A stretch of 6,622 nucleotides of DNA from Betaproteobacteria bacterium (GTDB taxonomy: Bacteria; Pseudomonadota; Gammaproteobacteria; Burkholderiales; Casimicrobiaceae). The translations under genes and the position numbers were made by a program. The notes beneath the pieces were generated by a model. It worked only from the letters and a program-made list of their open reading frames with translations, ran no database searches and was not told the DNA's origin. The DNA is taken from the NCBI GenBank assembly GCA_005888865.1, contig VBCL01000223.1, forward strand, positions 6,949 to 13,570, read 5' to 3'. Below are positions 1 through 6,132 of the stretch, piece by piece (positions within the stretch are counted from its first letter, which is position 1; each line of letters starts with the position of its first letter).

Positions 1-453
1 CGTTCAGCGCCCGCGGTGGGCGCGCTCTCGATGGCGGTGTGGCTCGCCCACCACCCGCTCGAACGGCGCGCGGGGCGCAAGATGTTCGCCGCCGTCGCGC
101 TGTTCGGCGTGGCCACTATTGTTTTCGGTGTCTCGCGCTCGTTCGCGTTGTCGCTCGCCGCGCTGGCCGTCCTCGGGGCGTCGGACATGATCAGCATCGT
201 CGTGCGACAGTCGCTGGTGCAGCTGCGCACGCCCGACGCGATGCGCGGCCGAGTGTCCGCCGTCAACTCGATGTTTATCGGCGCATCGAACCAGCTCGGC
301 GAATTCGAGTCCGGCGTCACCGCCGCATGGTTCGGTGCCATTCCCGCGGTCATCATCGGCGGGGTCGGCACGCTCCTCATCGTCGTGCTCTGGATGCGCT
401 GGTTCCGGGAGCTCGCCGATGTCGATTCGCTGGCGAGCGAGCGGGAGCGCTAA
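1..453 (+). CDS. MFS transporter, C-terminal part (5' end outside window)
   Basis: The frame is open from the first base and stops with TAA at 451-453, giving about 150 visible C-terminal residues. The protein is an inner-membrane transporter of the major facilitator superfamily, closest in feel to the EntS/MFS_3-type exporter group. Hydrophobic segments are visible at about residues 28-45, 48-70 and 107-132. Between them is a basic cytoplasmic loop with the motif RTPDAMRGRVSAVNSMF, followed by SNQLGEFESG; this loop-plus-helix pattern is characteristic of the C-terminal half of MFS_3 exporters. The substrate cannot be inferred. A GTG at 16 is in frame, but the coding signal continues upstream, so it is not taken as the start. 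The last residues (SLASERER) are encoded by sequence that recurs in the following intergenic region (735-756). The gene is convergent with the protease gene. Family assignment is fairly sure, function is not. Confidence 0.85.
   Translation, partial: RSAPAVGALSMAVWLAHHPLERRAGRKMFAAVALFGVATIVFGVSRSFALSLAALAVLGASDMISIVVRQSLVQLRTPDAMRGRVSAVNSMFIGASNQLGEFESGVTAAWFGAIPAVIIGGVGTLLIVVLWMRWFRELADVDSLASERER
426..447. repeat. Dispersed repeat, copy inside the MFS 3' end (second copy 735-756)
   Basis: A 22-bp sequence starting TTCGCTGGCGA and ending GAGCGGGAG occurs at 426-447 and again at 735-756, with a single difference (G versus A). In the first copy it encodes the last residues of the transporter. 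In the second it is non-coding and lies directly after the GGGTGGCT of the 62-bp repeat. Both copies can form a small hairpin with GGAG in the loop: AGCG/CGCT at 440-451, and CGAGC/GCTCG at 747-761. Confidence 0.8.
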
Positions 454-502
454 GGCGCGGGTGAAGCTGCGGCAGCGCTAAGGCGCGGGCGAAGCTGCGG
501 CA
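447..502. repeat. 28-bp tandem duplication overlapping the MFS stop codon
   Basis: Two head-to-tail copies at 447-474 and 475-502 differ only at one base (T462 versus C490). The first copy begins inside the last codons of the transporter gene and contains its TAA stop, so the stop triplet is repeated at 479-481. Each unit includes the self-complementary GCTGCGGCAGC (first copy at 466-476). The core AAGCTGCG also recurs at 675-682 (preceded by C) and 809-816, which links this unit to the larger repeats downstream. Confidence 0.9.
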
Positions 503-564
503 GCGTGACCGTCTCGCGCCCGGGCGCCGCATGCGCCCGCCTACGGGTACCCGGCGCTTGCTTC

Positions 565-585
565 GGGAGTCAACCCACGACTCCC
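565..585. repeat. Hairpin module A (inverted relative of 875-901)
   Basis: The arms GGGAGTC (565-571) and GACTCCC (579-585) pair perfectly around the 7-nt loop AACCCAC. The loop is the exact reverse complement of the loop of the hairpin at 875-901. Flanking sequence is also shared in inverted form: CGGGTACCCG at 544-553 and GCCACCC at 593-599. The module at about 541-600 is thus an inverted copy of the one at about 863-921. Confidence 0.8.
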
Positions 586-673
586 TCGCCGCGCCACCCG
601 TAACGGCGGGCGCGGCGCACGGGCGCTCGCCGGACATCCGCCGCCGCAAGACGCGGTGACTAGGCGCGTGTTG

Positions 674-735
674 CAAGCTGCGCTGGGCCGTAGGGGTGAG
701 GCGCGCTGTGACGCAGTCGTCGTAAGCGGGTGGCT
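674..735. repeat. 62-bp dispersed direct repeat, copy 1 (copy 2 at 808-869)
   Basis: Positions 674-735 align without gaps to 808-869 at an offset of 134 bases. The right 35 bases (701-735 versus 835-869) are identical except for C727/T861. The left part is more diverged but keeps CAAGCTGCG at its beginning. Both copies end in GGGTGGCT, after which the two downstream sequences differ. A diverged inverted relative of the right end lies at about 592-608. Confidence 0.85.
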
Positions 736-807
736 TCGCTGGCGAACGAGCGGGAGGCTCGATCGCTTCGACGACGCGCCGATACGCTCGGGCAACAACA
801 CGCATTC

Positions 808-869
808 CAAGCTGCGTTAGACCTCGGGAGTGAAGCGCGCTGTGACGCAGTCGTCGTAAGTGGGTGGCT
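808..869. repeat. 62-bp dispersed direct repeat, copy 2
   Basis: This is the second copy of the repeat at 674-735. It is followed by a strong hairpin (875-901) and the palindrome CGGGTACCCG (909-918), whereas the first copy is followed by the 22-bp element shared with the transporter 3' end. The two units therefore share a left module and carry different right modules. Confidence 0.85.
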
Positions 870-874
870 CGTGC

Positions 875-901
875 GCGGCGACTCGTGGGTTGAGTCGCCG
901 C
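875..901. repeat. Hairpin module C with 10-bp perfect stem
   Basis: Bases 875-884 (GCGGCGACTC) pair fully with 892-901 around the loop GTGGGTT (885-891). Compared with the reverse complement of 565-585, the loop is identical. The inner stem differs at four positions that form two swapped base pairs, G-C in one copy and C-G in the other. Pairing is preserved, which suggests that the structure rather than the sequence is maintained. Confidence 0.8.
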
Positions 902-985
902 CGCGAGCCGGGTACCCGCTCGACGACGTGGTTTGCGTCACCGCGCGTCGGAACCCCGAGGCCCAACGCAAAGGTCCGCACCGGT

Positions 986-1059
986 GCTGCAGAGCCTTCC
1001 TCAAGTTTCGCCGTCGGGGAAATCGCTACAGCGCCTTCCTCAAGGCCTCGCCATCAGGG
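986..1059. repeat. Imperfect tandem echo of the protease 3' end
   Basis: The last codons of the protease gene (plus-strand 1025-1059) have a degenerate second copy at 986-1019, offset by 39-40 bases. Twelve consecutive bases are identical (994-1005 and 1033-1044), and about 28 of 35 aligned positions match. On the minus strand the coding copy reads PDGEALRKAL then TAG. The downstream copy keeps the codons for PDGE and, after a 1-base loss, LRKAL, with CAG in place of the stop. It is either a local tandem duplication or the remnant of a second protease gene. Confidence 0.7.
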
Positions 1060-2584
1060 CTGCCGAGCCCCGTGCACGGATCCCAGCCGGCTTTCGCCTT
1101 GTACGCACCGTTGTCGCCCTGCACGATGTCGAGAAATCCCTTGCCCGCCCCGAGCGCGTAGAGCTTGGGGTGGAGGAACCCGAGCCGCGCGCCTTTCGCC
1201 TGATTGAGCCGCGCGACGAGCCCGGCCCACAACGGTGCGACCGCGCTCGTTCCGCCGACGACGCTGGACACGCCGTCGACCAGGATCCTGTAACCGGTCG
1301 CGCTGTCGCCGTTGCCGGCGACGTCGGGGACGCCGCGTCCGGCCTTGCCGCCGGGATTCGCCGATTTCGGAACGCCGGCGCTCTTCTGATAGTCCGGCAG
1401 CTTGAAGATCTCGCTCACGCCGCCGCCGGTCGCCCAGCCATCGTGCGTGTTCCACACCGTCTCAGCGGCGATCGCGCCGTTCCTCGCTTCGAGGCGCGTG
1501 CCGCCGCACGCGAGCACGTGCGGGCTCGACGCAGGAAAGTCGACGTTGGTTCGGGTGCCCGGCGGATCGGTGTCGCTGGAGCCATGATCGCCGGCCGAGG
1601 CGCAGATCGTGATGCCCAGCGCGGCCGCATCGATGCAGGCGGCGTCGTAATCCTTGAGCGACTGCAGCGTCGAATCCTTCTCTCGCGAACCCCAGCTGAT
1701 CGACACGATCGACGGCCGGCGAAGGTTGTCGTGGATGGCAGCGTAGAGCGCGTTGATGAAACCGTCGTCGGTGTTCGGCGCGAAATACACGACGAGCTGG
1801 GCGCCCGGAGCGACCGCGCCTGCAACCTCGATGTCGAGCACGACTTCTCCGTCGGCGCTGTCGGGTTTTCCGGTTGGCGCGTTGTGGGCGCCGCCGACCG
1901 ACACGGCGACGAGGCTCGGCGGCTTGATTCCGAGCTTCGCGAAATATCGGTTCAGATCGGCGGCGCGATACCCACCGCCAAACTCGAGGATCGCGATCGT
2001 CTGTCCCTTGCCGTCGAAGCCCTTCGGAAAGTTGTACAACGCGGTCACTTCGAGCGGCGTGAACGCCTTGGCCGTCGCATGCGGCGCAAACTTTCCTCCA
2101 GCGGGACGCTCAAGAATGCGGAAATGCGGGCGGACGTGCGGCCGATCGTCGAGCCCGAACACGCGAGCCCGGCGGGGATCGTGAGCTCGCCGCTGCGGAT
2201 GCGAAACGACTTCCGTCGCACGACATAGCGCTGGAGCTTGGTGCCGAACGCCTTCTGCATCGCCTCCACCGTGCCGGAAAGGTCGACCGCGCGCTGGGCG
2301 AGGCTCACCCGCGGCACGTCGAAACCATACTCGTGCGCGAAAGCCTCGACCCGCGCCACGTCATCGGGATCGGCGCCGTGGCGCTTGCGGAATTCGTCGT
2401 AGTCGAGCCGCCTGAATGCGCGCGTGTCGTCGGGCGAGGGCAAGGGCGACTTGCGGCGCAATCGCAGCGTCACCGTGAGCTGCTCGTCCTTGCGTACAGG
2501 GCCGACGTACCGGCCTTGCGTGAACGGCGCCTTACTGCTGCCCTCGAGCGCAACGCGGCGCGACTTCGTTGATCGTGTGGCCAT
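1026..2584 (-). pseudogene. Kumamolisin-like S53 (sedolisin) protease with pro-domain, frame broken at about 2162
   Basis: This is a serine-carboxyl endopeptidase of MEROPS family S53, typically secreted and active at acidic pH after removal of an N-terminal pro-domain. The pro-domain frame starts at ATG 2584, preceded by GGAAGGGG about five bases upstream, and runs 141 codons to IPAGLA. The catalytic domain then continues in another frame from VFGLDDRP at 2162 to TAG at 1026-1028 (378 codons). Numbered from that Val, the catalytic Glu106 and Asp110 lie in EVVLD, the oxyanion Asp192 in SAGDHGSSD, and the nucleophile Ser306 in GGTSAVAP. The calcium site is visible as Asp345-Ile346 and GWDPCTGLGSP (359-369). 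No catalytic residue is missing. Family members usually have a few extra residues (GIVEG-like) between IPAGLA and VFGL, so a deletion of about 16 nt fits better than a single-base slip; that is inferred. No classical signal peptide is seen, as is common in this group. It could be a sequencing error. Confidence 0.85.
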
Positions 2585-2610
2585 GCAGTCCCCTTCCCGA
2601 TCTTCGCCGC

Positions 2611-2639
2611 AGTAGACAAGAACGAAGCGCGAAATGCAA
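2611..2639 (-). promoter_or_regulatory. Candidate sigma-70 promoter for the S53 protease gene
   Basis: Read on the minus strand, TTGCAT (2639-2634) and TCTACT (2616-2611) are separated by exactly 17 bases. Each is only a partial match to the consensus boxes. Transcription would start near 2604, leaving a leader of about 20 nt that contains the GGAAGGGG ribosome binding site before the ATG at 2584. The element lies just downstream of a terminator for the preceding gene, so the protease needs its own promoter. Prediction by eye only. Confidence 0.35.
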
Positions 2640-2655
2640 CCGGCTGCCGACGTCG

Positions 2656-2702
2656 AAAAAGCGAGGGCTGCACCGGCCAGCAATGTGCTGGTCGGGCAGC
2701 CC
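2656..2702 (-). terminator. Rho-independent terminator-like hairpin behind the YXWGXW gene
   Basis: The arms GGGCTGC (2665-2671) and GCAGCCC (2696-2702) pair perfectly. A second inner stem, CCAGCA/TGCTGG, follows after a small internal mismatch. On the minus strand the hairpin is followed by TCGC and then five T (plus-strand A at 2656-2660). The four-base gap before the T run is longer than ideal, but position and orientation fit the end of the gene at 2772-3077. Confidence 0.6.
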
Positions 2703-2771
2703 TGTGAGAATGGGAGCGAAGTCTACGAAGCCCGACGTCCGGCTGCGGATCGCGCCGCTTTCAGTCTCTAT

Positions 2772-3077
2772 TCAGTCCCAATGCCCGTCTTCGAAATGCC
2801 AGCGCTCACCGCGCCGCTCCCAGCGATGCGGCACCCAGTGATGCCCTTCCCGTTCTCGAATCCAGTGACCTCTTACCCAGACGTGATGCCCGTGGTCCCA
2901 ACGATGGTAGCCCGGTGCCCATACATAGCCGTGCCGCGGCGCGGGCACGACTTCCACCCGATCGGGCGGCGGTGCGACTTCGATGTCGACGTCGTAACGT
3001 GCCGCTTGACCGGCCACGGGGATCGCCGTCGCACCGATCGCGAGCAGCGCACCGATGATCGTTCTGCGAATGTCCAT
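2772..3077 (-). CDS. Small exported YXWGXW-repeat (Trp/His-rich) protein
   Basis: This 101-residue protein starts at ATG 3077, with a strong GAGGAG ribosome binding site five bases upstream. Residues 1-25 form a Sec signal peptide: basic MDIRR, then a hydrophobic stretch, then cleavage after AGQA. The mature part begins with an acidic/proline stretch (about 28-47). It then carries degenerate repeats of the YXWGXW/BcpO type: YVWAPGYHRW, HVWVRGHW, HHWVPHRW and a final WHFEDGHWD. These cell-envelope proteins are widespread in proteobacteria and their role is not established. The density of His, Trp and Arg could suit metal or surface binding, but that is speculation. The gene is divergent from cdd and has a terminator-like hairpin at its end, so it is probably monocistronic. 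Confidence 0.85.
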   Translation of the reverse strand: MDIRRTIIGALLAIGATAIPVAGQAARYDVDIEVAPPPDRVEVVPAPRHGYVWAPGYHRWDHGHHVWVRGHWIREREGHHWVPHRWERRGERWHFEDGHWD

Positions 3078-3365
3078 GGTAGCTCCTCGAAAATTGTCAA
3101 CGCGCCTGGCGTCGTCGAGAGGCGACACCCCTCGCTCGACGGGTCGCGGGCGCTGTAGCCAGTGGACTGGACGGCGACTCGGTGCGTTCGCCACGCGGCA
3201 GTTTCGTGAAAAAGAAAAGGACGATGTCCTATAGCTGTGTCGGTTCCTGTCCGACGATTCGAGTCGCTTCGCGATCCGCGCCGGTCGCCGCCGCTTTCGG
3301 TGCATCCCAAGTGCCGGCCCGCTCCGGGCTCGTGCCGTACAATGAGGCCGCAAGCCCGACCATCC
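3078..3365. other. Divergent intergenic region between the YXWGXW gene and cdd
   Basis: These 288 bases must carry the promoters for both divergent genes. Visible are the leftward GAGGAG site next to 3077, an A-rich stretch around 3208-3219, a self-complementary CTATAG at 3229-3234 and a small inverted repeat GTCGG/CCGAC at 3239-3243 and 3251-3255. I see no clear operator or riboswitch and no convincing RNA gene. Confidence 0.5.
3338..3343 (+). promoter_or_regulatory. Possible -10 box for cdd
   Basis: TACAAT matches the sigma-70 -10 consensus in five of six positions and stands out in GC-rich surroundings. Transcription would start at about 3350, which supports the ATG at 3366 over the ATG at 3342 as the cdd start. 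No good -35 box is found at the proper distance, so this is a weak call. Confidence 0.3.
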
Positions 3366-3785
3366 ATGACCATAGCATCGGCAACCTTGGCTGAGCTCAA
3401 GCGTTGCGCGCGGGATGCAGCGACCCGCGCGTACGCACCGTATAGCCGCTTCCCGGTGGGCGCCGCGGTGCTCGCCGCCGACGGCACGATCCACGCCGGC
3501 GCCAATGTCGAGAACGCGTCCTACGGCCTGTCGATCTGCGCCGAGCGCGCAGCGATCTTTCACGCAGTCGCGCAAGGCATTCGCCAGATCGCGGCCATCG
3601 TCGTCTACACGCCAACGCCTGCCGCGACGACGCCCTGTGGTGCCTGCCGCCAGGTGATTCACGAGTTCGGTTCCGGCGCGTTGGTGGTTTGTTGCACCGA
3701 CAATGAGCAGGCCGAACGCCATTACGCGATCGCCGAGCTGTTGCCCGTCGCCTTCTCGACGGACGCGCTCGCCGGACGCCGCTGA
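3366..3785 (+). CDS. cdd: Cytidine deaminase
   Basis: This cytosolic zinc enzyme hydrolyses cytidine and deoxycytidine to uridine and deoxyuridine in pyrimidine salvage. The predicted 139 residues match the small homotetrameric class. Residues FPVGAAVLAADG (29-40) form the early core. Asn47 and Glu49 in NVENASYG bind the nucleoside ribose. Cys58-Ala-Glu60 carries a zinc ligand and the proton-shuttling glutamate, and Cys91 and Cys94 in PCGACRQ complete the zinc site. The C-terminal LLPVAF is also typical. ATG 3366 is chosen because homology begins soon after it; an in-frame ATG at 3342 and upstream codons look non-coding, and neither start has a strong ribosome binding site. The gene ends one base before the next gene's GTG, suggesting co-transcription and translational coupling. 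Confidence 0.93.
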   Translation: MTIASATLAELKRCARDAATRAYAPYSRFPVGAAVLAADGTIHAGANVENASYGLSICAERAAIFHAVAQGIRQIAAIVVYTPTPAATTPCGACRQVIHEFGSGALVVCCTDNEQAERHYAIAELLPVAFSTDALAGRR

Positions 3786-3786
3786 C

Positions 3787-5313
3787 GTGAGCACCTCGGT
3801 GTCGTTCGCCAGGGAACGCTTGGACACGCCGACGAGCAACGCCGCGCTGATGCGGAAATACGACGCGGTCGCCTACGCCGCGAAGTCGAATGCGCTCTCG
3901 CATCCGGACCACATGGCGGTCGTGGCGACGCTGTTCGGGCTCGATCCGGCGGATGTCGCCACCTGCCGCGTCCTCGAGCTCGGCTGCAGCGATGGCGCCA
4001 ACCTGCTGCCGATGGCGGCGAGCCTGCCGGACGCATCGTTCGTCGGTTGCGACCTTTCGCCGCGCGCGATCGCCGCCGCGCAAAGCGCCGTGGCCGAGCT
4101 CGGGCTTTCCAATGTCACTTTGTTCGAAGGCGACCTCAGCGCAATGCCCGAGACGCTCGGCGACTTCGACTACATGATCGCGCACGGCGTCTACTCCTGG
4201 GTCCCGGCAACCGTGCGCGACGCGCTGTTCGCGCTTGCCCGACGGCGCCTGAAGCGCAACGGCATTCTGTTCGTGAGCTACAACGTCTACCCGGGATGTC
4301 ACGTGCGCAAAGCCGTGTGGGAGAGCCTGCATCTTCACGTCGAGCGCATCGAGGGCGCGTCGGCGCGACTCGATGCCGCGCGAGCGTTTGCCGCGGCTCT
4401 GGCCGAGCCAGGAACGACGCAGAATCCGATCGATGCGCTGCCCCGACACGAGTTCAGGCAGGTCACGCAGATCACCGACAGCGCGCTTTACCACGACGAT
4501 CTCGCGGAGCCCAACGATCCGGTGTATTTCCACGAATTCGCCGCGCACGCAGCGCGTTACGATCTCCGCTTTGTCGCCGAGGCGAAGCTCTCGATGACCG
4601 CTGCGGATACGTCGCCGGCGATGCAACGCTTTCTCGCCGGATGCGACCGGCTCGAGCGCGAGCAATTGCTCGACCTCGCACAGCTTCGCCGCTTTCGGCA
4701 AAGCCTCCTTAGCCGTGGGGAGTCGGCAACCGGATTCGCGATCGCGCCCGAGCGTGTGGCGCTCATGCGGATCGGCGCGTCGGTCCCGCTGCTGCGCGCG
4801 GCGGCCGAGGGCAAACCGCTCATGGACCCGGGAGCACCGGGCGCACCCGCAGGCGACGAAGCGAAGGCGCTGCAGAGTCTCTTCGCGTGGATGATCGCCA
4901 TCGCGCCGGAAACCCTGCCGATATCCGAAATCACGCAGCGGCTGGCTTGGTCTGCCGACACGCCGCGCTCACTCGAAGCGATCCTGACCGACGCCTGCGT
5001 GCGTGGCTCGTTGCGGGCGACGTTGCGCCCGCCTGCACTCGTCGCACTCGCAGGCGATCGCCCGAAGGCGAGTGCGTTCGCGCGCTGGCAGGCCGGACGC
5101 GGGACTGCGGTCACCAATCTTCAGCATGAGACGATGCAGCTCCGCGACGAGAATGCATTGCGTCTGCTCGCGCTCCTGGACGGCAGCCGTACGCGCGGCG
5201 AGCTCACTACCGTGATGGCGGACGCGTTGCCCGGGTGGGAGCAGCCTCGAGTGGCGCAGCGCGTCGACGAATATCTCGCGCAATTCGGCAAGCTCGCGCT
5301 GCTCGTGTCCTGA
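3787..5313 (+). CDS. SAM-dependent methyltransferase with methyltransferase regulatory domain (PKMT-like)
   Basis: This 508-residue protein has a class I Rossmann methyltransferase domain at about residues 40-190. SAM-binding motif I is LELGCSDGANL (63-73), the acidic residue ending strand 2 is Asp89 in GCDLS, and HGVYSWVP (133-140) marks the active-site side. A predicted methyltransferase regulatory domain (PF10119 type) spans about 222-305, with NDPVYFHEF and a following YDLRFVAEAKLS. A C-terminal region (about 438-508) resembles the winged-helix end of this family. Rickettsial protein-lysine methyltransferases PKMT1/2 share this architecture, so a protein substrate is possible; the actual substrate is unknown. 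GTG 3787, one base after the cdd stop, is taken as start. TTG 3820 (preceded by AGGGA) and ATG 3849 (MRKYD) are alternatives. Family sure, start uncertain. Confidence 0.88.
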   Translation: MSTSVSFARERLDTPTSNAALMRKYDAVAYAAKSNALSHPDHMAVVATLFGLDPADVATCRVLELGCSDGANLLPMAASLPDASFVGCDLSPRAIAAAQSAVAELGLSNVTLFEGDLSAMPETLGDFDYMIAHGVYSWVPATVRDALFALARRRLKRNGILFVSYNVYPGCHVRKAVWESLHLHVERIEGASARLDAARAFAAALAEPGTTQNPIDALPRHEFRQVTQITDSALYHDDLAEPNDPVYFHEFAAHAARYDLRFVAEAKLSMTAADTSPAMQRFLAGCDRLEREQLLDLAQLRRFRQSLLSRGESATGFAIAPERVALMRIGASVPLLRAAAEGKPLMDPGAPGAPAGDEAKALQSLFAWMIAIAPETLPISEITQRLAWSADTPRSLEAILTDACVRGSLRATLRPPALVALAGDRPKASAFARWQAGRGTAVTNLQHETMQLRDENALRLLALLDGSRTRGELTTVMADALPGWEQPRVAQRVDEYLAQFGKLALLVS

Positions 5314-5372
5314 ATCATCACCGCCGCTCCGTGCCAACGGACGCGGCCAATTCCCAGAGGAGCAATGCACCC

Positions 5373-6131
5373 ATGAGCACACACAACAAGACCGCCGTCG
5401 TTACAGGCGCTGGCACCGGCATCGGCAAGGCCGCCGCGACGGCGCTGTTGGCCGAGGGTTATCGCGTCGCGTTCGCGGGGCGGCGCAAGGAGCCGCTCGA
5501 GCGGGCCATCGCCGAGGCCGGCGCATCGGCCAAGAACGCGATCGCCGTTCCTACGGACGTGAGCGACCCGGCGTCGGTGCGCGCTCTGTTCGCGCGCATC
5601 AAGGAGGCGTTCGGGCGGCTTGACGTGCTGTTCAACAACGCCGGCGTCGGCGCGCCCGGCGTCAACCTCGAGGATCTCTCATTCGAGCAGTGGAAGACCG
5701 TCGTCGACATCAACCTGACGGGCGCGTTCCTGTGCGTGCAGGAGGCGTTCAAGCTGATGAAGAGCCAGGATCCGCGCGGGGGCAGGATCATCAACAACGG
5801 ATCGATCTCAGCGCACGCTCCTCGGCCCAATTCCGCGCCGTACACCGCGACCAAGCACGCCATCACCGGCCTCACCAAGTCGGCTTCGCTCGACGGGCGC
5901 AAGTACGACATCGCCTGCGGACAGATCGACATCGGCAATGCCGCCACCGACCTCGCGGCGCGGATGGCGAAAGGCGTTCCGCAGGCCAATGGCACGATCG
6001 CCGTCGAGCCGTTGATGGATGTGCACCACGTGGCGAGCGCCGTGTGCTACATGGCGAGCTTGCCGCTGGACGTAAACGTCCAGTTCCTCACCGTGATGGC
6101 GACCAAGATGCCGTTTGTCGGGCGCGGCTAG
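5373..6131 (+). CDS. Short-chain dehydrogenase/reductase (SDR), classical type
   Basis: This 252-residue cytosolic oxidoreductase has the standard length for a classical SDR. The cofactor motif TGAGTGIG is at 11-18, Asp62 in TDVSD contacts the adenine, NNAG is at 88-91, and the catalytic tetrad is Asn114, Ser144, Tyr157 and Lys161 (YTATK). Arg37-Arg38 after the second strand suggests NADP(H) rather than NAD(H). In place of the usual PG motif after strand 6 it reads GQIDIGNAATDLA, and it ends in MATKMPFVGRG; I associate both with one SDR subfamily, though its substrate is unknown. The start is ATG 5373, with AGAGGAG (5356-5362) ten bases upstream; the out-of-frame ATG at 5365 is ignored. It follows the methyltransferase by 59 bp with no clear terminator, so it may belong to the same operon. 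Confidence 0.93.
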   Translation: MSTHNKTAVVTGAGTGIGKAAATALLAEGYRVAFAGRRKEPLERAIAEAGASAKNAIAVPTDVSDPASVRALFARIKEAFGRLDVLFNNAGVGAPGVNLEDLSFEQWKTVVDINLTGAFLCVQEAFKLMKSQDPRGGRIINNGSISAHAPRPNSAPYTATKHAITGLTKSASLDGRKYDIACGQIDIGNAATDLAARMAKGVPQANGTIAVEPLMDVHHVASAVCYMASLPLDVNVQFLTVMATKMPFVGRG

Positions 6132-6132
6132 T

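Larger units (their letters stand above)
454..1025. other. Repeat-rich intergenic region without a convincing gene
   Basis: These 572 bases lie between two convergent genes. Short open frames run through on both strands, but none shows a recognisable domain, a good ribosome binding site or coding-like composition. They are arginine/serine-rich, as expected of random GC-rich frames. The region holds a 28-bp tandem duplication, a 62-bp direct repeat, an inverted pair of hairpin modules and several GC-rich palindromes (516-527, 544-553, 909-918). No transposase, integrase, tRNA or CRISPR pattern was seen. It looks like a cluster of small non-autonomous or palindromic intergenic elements, possibly also serving to end transcription from both sides. 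That role is inferred. Confidence 0.75.

Noticed and set aside
447..925. CRISPR-like array in the repeat cluster
   Set aside because: The repeats are tandem or unevenly spaced, with different lengths and no regular unique spacers, and there are no cas genes nearby.
660..1004. Minus-strand open frame beginning LRKALQH downstream of the protease
   Set aside because: Only its first codons resemble the protease end. The rest crosses the repeat elements and shows no coding character.
2150..2175. Programmed ribosomal frameshift in the protease gene
   Set aside because: No slippery heptamer and no obvious downstream structure at the right distance. The missing linker residues point to a deletion instead.
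933..2228. Long plus-strand open frame of 431 codons opposite the protease
   Set aside because: It is antisense to a clearly homologous S53 gene and its translation is Arg/Ala/Gly-rich without a domain. It is a GC-rich shadow frame.
2585..2683. Upstream extension of the protease pro-domain frame beginning like a lipoprotein signal (LAGAALAFSTSAAGC)
   Set aside because: It would start at a TTG inside the terminator hairpin without a ribosome binding site, while ATG 2584 has a good one. The hydrophobic look is probably chance.
3094..3099. TTGACA on the minus strand upstream of the YXWGXW gene
   Set aside because: It is a perfect -35 box but lies about 20 bases before the ATG, so a -10 box at normal spacing would fall inside the coding sequence.
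3397..4701. Minus-strand open frame of 434 codons across cdd and the methyltransferase
   Set aside because: It spans two well-supported genes on the other strand and its translation is low-complexity Arg/Ala/His-rich with no domain.
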